Shown here in pieces: positions 61,454-64,000 of a stretch of 64,000 nucleotides of DNA. The notes beneath the pieces are model-generated. The model did no database searches. It was not told the DNA's origin and was given only the letters and a program-made list of their open reading frames with translations. Position 1 is the stretch's first letter; each line of letters opens with the position of its first letter. Origin of the DNA: Dehalococcoidia bacterium UBA6627 (GTDB lineage: Bacteria; Chloroflexota; Dehalococcoidia; UBA2979); the NCBI GenBank assembly GCA_002455955.1, contig DKLZ01000022.1:1-64000 (forward strand), given 5' to 3'. The translations under genes were made by a program, and so were the position numbers.

Positions 61454-62709
61454 GCTCTGGTCTCATTTTGAAAATCTGGCCTCGAGCTAATACTGAGCGC
61501 CTGTACAAGATCTTCACCATATGTAATCTTGTAAGTAAATACGCCAGCAGCAAGCAGCGACTCGTAAACGTCAAAAGAATCTGCTGCGGGTCCGTAGCTG
61601 CTCGCCTCAAGGAGCACGGACGCAACCTTGACTCCACGCGCCGATAGATGCCCTAACGTGAACACCCATTCATTGTCCGTTGAGGGCGTCACCACAACTA
61701 CCGTTGTGTGACGACCGAAACGACGAGACTCTTCAGCAATAAGGTTTTTCAGTGGAACATCGCCGGATGCACGCGCGCGCGTCAGGGCCTCAAGTATGCG
61801 TGTGTAATGGTTCTCGCCACGATTAGCCTCTTCAATACGGAGGCTATCACCAAAGGAAATCAATCCAACCGACCGATTTGCGCTGGCGAAGTAACGAGCA
61901 ATGGAGGCACATATTTGGATCGAGGCTTCCTCAGTTCCATCTTCGCTATCGCCCACGTGACTTGAGGACTGGAGATCGAGGATGATCCAGATATCCGAGG
62001 CAGGATCAAGTTCGAATTGCTTTACCATCGGCCTGCCTATACGCGCAGTGGCCGGCCAATGAATCCGATTATAAGAATCTCCGGGAGAATACTCGCGAAT
62101 ATCGGACACCATAGGTGTCACATTCTGCGTACGGCGGCGAAAGCGACCTTCCCCTGGCTGATTTGCAGGAGGAATGTAAAAGTCTCTTAGCTCAGGCGCG
62201 TTTGGATAGACAAGAATCGAGGAAGTTCCCCCAAAAACACGACTCATCCGAAAAAAACCAAACGGATCGGTGGCTACTACACTCAGTGGCCCGAGCTCAT
62301 ATATTCCGCGAACCCGTGTCGGTGTTGAGTAAGTCCAAGAAACAATACCTCTCGGGGCCAAAGTGACTATGCGCCGTGAGCCATGGAACGTTACTGAGGA
62401 GCGATCCTCGATTTCGAGCCAGAGCTTTGGGAGCCACGAGCTCGATCGAATGATAATTCGCCCTTCTAGAGACTGCCCTTGGACCACGCTATGAGTACGG
62501 CGAGTCAAATCGACTTCGAGCCTTCGCACCATAGAACGTGTCCAAAGGTAGAATCCACAAACCGCGAATACGACGATGTAGAAGAGCCTAAAAAGCAACC
62601 AAAACCCTGTTGCTAACCCCAACGAGGCACAGATTAATCCGATGCAGCACGCTATCGTCGCATTCGGATAACGACGTGCGAAACTGATGAATCGATCGAT
62701 CAGGCGCAA
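61450..62709 (-). CDS. DUF58 protein, membrane-anchored (second set)
   Basis: About 419 residues. Two N-terminal membrane segments (ATIACCIGLICASLGLA, FYIVVFAVCGFYLW), a beta domain (LEVDLTRRTHSVVQGQSLEGR region), then the DUF58 core with SDIREYSPGDSYNRIHWPATA and IILDLQSS. Unlike the first-set DUF58 it is membrane-bound. The frame is open to 62814, but TTG 62709 is preferred: GAGG overlaps the upstream MoxR stop eight bases before it, avoiding a 95-base overlap. Confidence 0.87.
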   Translation of the reverse strand: MRLIDRFISFARRYPNATIACCIGLICASLGLATGFWLLFRLFYIVVFAVCGFYLWTRSMVRRLEVDLTRRTHSVVQGQSLEGRIIIRSSSWLPKLWLEIEDRSSVTFHGSRRIVTLAPRGIVSWTYSTPTRVRGIYELGPLSVVATDPFGFFRMSRVFGGTSSILVYPNAPELRDFYIPPANQPGEGRFRRRTQNVTPMVSDIREYSPGDSYNRIHWPATARIGRPMVKQFELDPASDIWIILDLQSSSHVGDSEDGTEEASIQICASIARYFASANRSVGLISFGDSLRIEEANRGENHYTRILEALTRARASGDVPLKNLIAEESRRFGRHTTVVVVTPSTDNEWVFTLGHLSARGVKVASVLLEASSYGPAADSFDVYESLLAAGVFTYKITYGEDLVQALSISSRPDFQNETRA

Positions 62710-62719
62710 GAGTAACGCC

Positions 62720-63676
62720 TCAAATACTCCCGCGGGCGCGAGCGCCCGGGACTGGAACTCGTTCGATCGCCTCATCAACAATCTGTGCGCTGTCAATTTC
62801 TCGAACTCGGGCACTAGGACTTGCTATTATCCGATGCCCTAACGTTGGATAAGCCAGTAATTTGATGTCGTCAGGTTGCACGAAATCCCGACCACTTAAC
62901 ATTGCAAACGCCTGCGAAGACCTCATAAGAGCCAGCGACCCACGAGGCGAAGCTCCTAGATAAGCACTCTCGTGTTCTCGAGTCGAAGAAACCAAATCAA
63001 CGATGTATTGCTTAATGAGAGGATCGACATATGTTTCGCTGACCGATGCTTGCAATGCGACCACTTCATCTTTATTCGAAACTGCGGTCAGTTTTTCGAT
63101 TGGATGTTGCTTTTCCTGTGCATCCATAATTAGCACTTCTTCTGTCGCGGCCGGATATCCAAGATGGATACGCAAGAGAAAGCGATCCAACTGCGCCTCG
63201 GGTAACGGGAAAGTTCCCTCATACTCAATTGGATTCTGCGTCGCCATGACCATAAAAGGTTTGGGAAGCGGATGTGTTATTCCGTCAATAGTGACTTGAT
63301 CCTCTTCCATTGCTTCCAGAAGCGCTGATTGTGTTTTCGGAGTTGCTCGGTTCACTTCATCCGCCAATACAACTTCAGCCATAATCGGACCAGCACGAAA
63401 TTCGAACCCGCCGGACTCTTGGCGATATATCGAGACGCCCGTAACGTCCGTAGGCAACAGATCAGGTGTGAATTGGATACGAGAAAGCTGGCATCCAACA
63501 GACGTCGCTAACGCGCGGGCTAACATCGTTTTACCTACGCCAGGAACATCCTCGATAAGTAAATGCCCTCGGCATAGCAGCGCAATCAGCGCCAATTGTA
63601 TTTCATACTCTTTACCAATAATCACGCGATTAATGTTTTCAAGAATACGTTCAGAGACAAGTTTGGGGTCTTCCAC
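62720..63676 (-). CDS. MoxR-family AAA+ ATPase (second set)
   Basis: About 318 residues. Walker A DVPGVGKT, Walker B VVLADEVNRATPKTQSALLEAM, sensor region MATQNPIEYEGTFPLPEAQLDRF (in pieces), and lid GASPRGSLALMRSSQAF. GTG 63676 has GGGGAGG four bases upstream. The frame is open to GTG 63721, whose only purine-rich site is immediately adjacent. Paralogous to the first-set MoxR but clearly distinct in sequence. It heads the minus-strand set MoxR-DUF58-transglutaminase-like. Confidence 0.93.
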   Translation of the reverse strand: MEDPKLVSERILENINRVIIGKEYEIQLALIALLCRGHLLIEDVPGVGKTMLARALATSVGCQLSRIQFTPDLLPTDVTGVSIYRQESGGFEFRAGPIMAEVVLADEVNRATPKTQSALLEAMEEDQVTIDGITHPLPKPFMVMATQNPIEYEGTFPLPEAQLDRFLLRIHLGYPAATEEVLIMDAQEKQHPIEKLTAVSNKDEVVALQASVSETYVDPLIKQYIVDLVSSTREHESAYLGASPRGSLALMRSSQAFAMLSGRDFVQPDDIKLLAYPTLGHRIIASPSARVREIDSAQIVDEAIERVPVPGARARGSI

Positions 63677-63779
63677 GGGGCCTCCCCACAGACTATTCCA
63701 CGTCCTGCCGAGCCTATGCACTCCTGAAAATCAAACCCACGATATCTCGAATCGGAGACGTTAGGCGCACCAACTTAGT

Positions 63780-63807
63780 TTTATAGCGGCTGCTGAAGTA
63801 TAGCCAA
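63780..63807 (-). promoter_or_regulatory. Possible promoter for the second MoxR set
   Basis: Read on the minus strand, TTGGCT (63807-63802) and TATAAA (63785-63780) are 16 bases apart, about 100 bases upstream of the MoxR start. The match is moderate. The gap of about 170 bases between the MoxR start and the prmA-like stop holds nothing else I can support. Confidence 0.35.
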
Positions 63808-63847
63808 TTAAGAAACACTCGGATCTTTTAGCTTGATCAAAGTAAGT

Positions 63848-64000
63848 TCATACAGGAGCTGGGTTGACGGTCAATACTAAACATGCCCAATCACCCTGAG
63901 TATGCATCTCAAGTTTTGAAAGTCCAAACCGTCGAGCCACTTCCTCAACCTCATATACGTCTCTCTCGAGAAACCCGCTAACGATAGCCCGACCATTCGA
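63848..64000 (-). CDS. prmA: C-terminal end of a probable ribosomal protein L11 methyltransferase
   Basis: 50 codons and a stop, running off the right-hand edge. The translation IVSGFLERDVYEVEEVA, then RRFGLSKLEMHTQGDWACLVL, matches the last strands of PrmA (typically SGIL..Q...V...... with EGEWVALV). PrmA trimethylates L11, whose gene rplK is in this window. The identification rests on a short C-terminus only. Confidence 0.6.
   Translation of the reverse strand, partial: SNGRAIVSGFLERDVYEVEEVARRFGLSKLEMHTQGDWACLVLTVNPAPV

Overview
The window is one continuous stretch of bacterial chromosome, densely packed and of intermediate GC, with mostly housekeeping genes in short operons on both strands. 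No phage, insertion sequence, CRISPR array or plasmid gene was seen. The organism is most likely a member of the Chloroflexota (SAR202/Dehalococcoidia-like). This is inferred from gene content rather than from a marker tree: a TIGR03960-type radical SAM protein, a SpoIIIAA/Ycf45-like R3H ATPase, MoxR/DUF58/transglutaminase loci, MEP-pathway ispDF, a split transketolase, and frequent GTG/TTG starts.

Layout. 1-5 kb: 3' part of coaBC, then VOC protein and leucyl aminopeptidase (-), a PAP2-type membrane protein (+) and a DegV-like protein (-). 5-9 kb: rpsO, a structured spacer, pnp, HAD hydrolase. 9-16 kb: two-gene transketolase (-), a 58-residue membrane protein with glycerate kinase (+), a TiaS-like GLDDTD protein and a minimal zincin (-), a lipoprotein (+), acyl-CoA dehydrogenase (-). 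16-24 kb: rpoB-rpoC behind a promoter and a leader terminator. 24-30 kb: radical SAM protein (-), then ispD-ispF and cysE-cysS. 30-36 kb: tRNA-Thr(UGU), tRNA-Tyr, tRNA-Thr(GGU), tuf, rpmG, secE, nusG, rplK, rplA, an L10-leader attenuator, rplJ, rplL. 36-42 kb: LysM protein, unknown membrane protein, CvpA-like protein, an unknown 244-residue protein, a usp-trkA-trkA-pheA operon, a small membrane protein and a phosphodiesterase. 42-46 kb: pdxS-pdxT, R3H ATPase, tmk. 46-53.5 kb: thiolase (-), thrB-lysC, dnaE. 53.5-63.7 kb: two MoxR/DUF58 gene sets facing each other tail to tail, one ending in Bat-type VWA/TPR proteins and the other in a transglutaminase-fold membrane protein. The last 153 bases hold the 3' end of a probable prmA (-).

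Main oddities. RpoC has only one of the four cysteines of its second zinc site, with substitutions at exactly the E. coli spacing, and the L33 protein has only two of four zinc-ribbon cysteines, which together suggest loss of zinc from the gene-expression machinery. RpoC also carries a long charged coiled-coil insertion. The transglutaminase-fold protein appears to lack all three catalytic residues. The BatB-like protein is fused to a BatC-like TPR part across what looks like an intact lipoprotein signal. A TiaS-like protein occurs where bacteria normally use TilS. rpoBC is separated from rplKAJL and has its own leader terminator.

All family assignments come from motifs read by eye. No database search or structure prediction was run, and domain residue positions are approximate.
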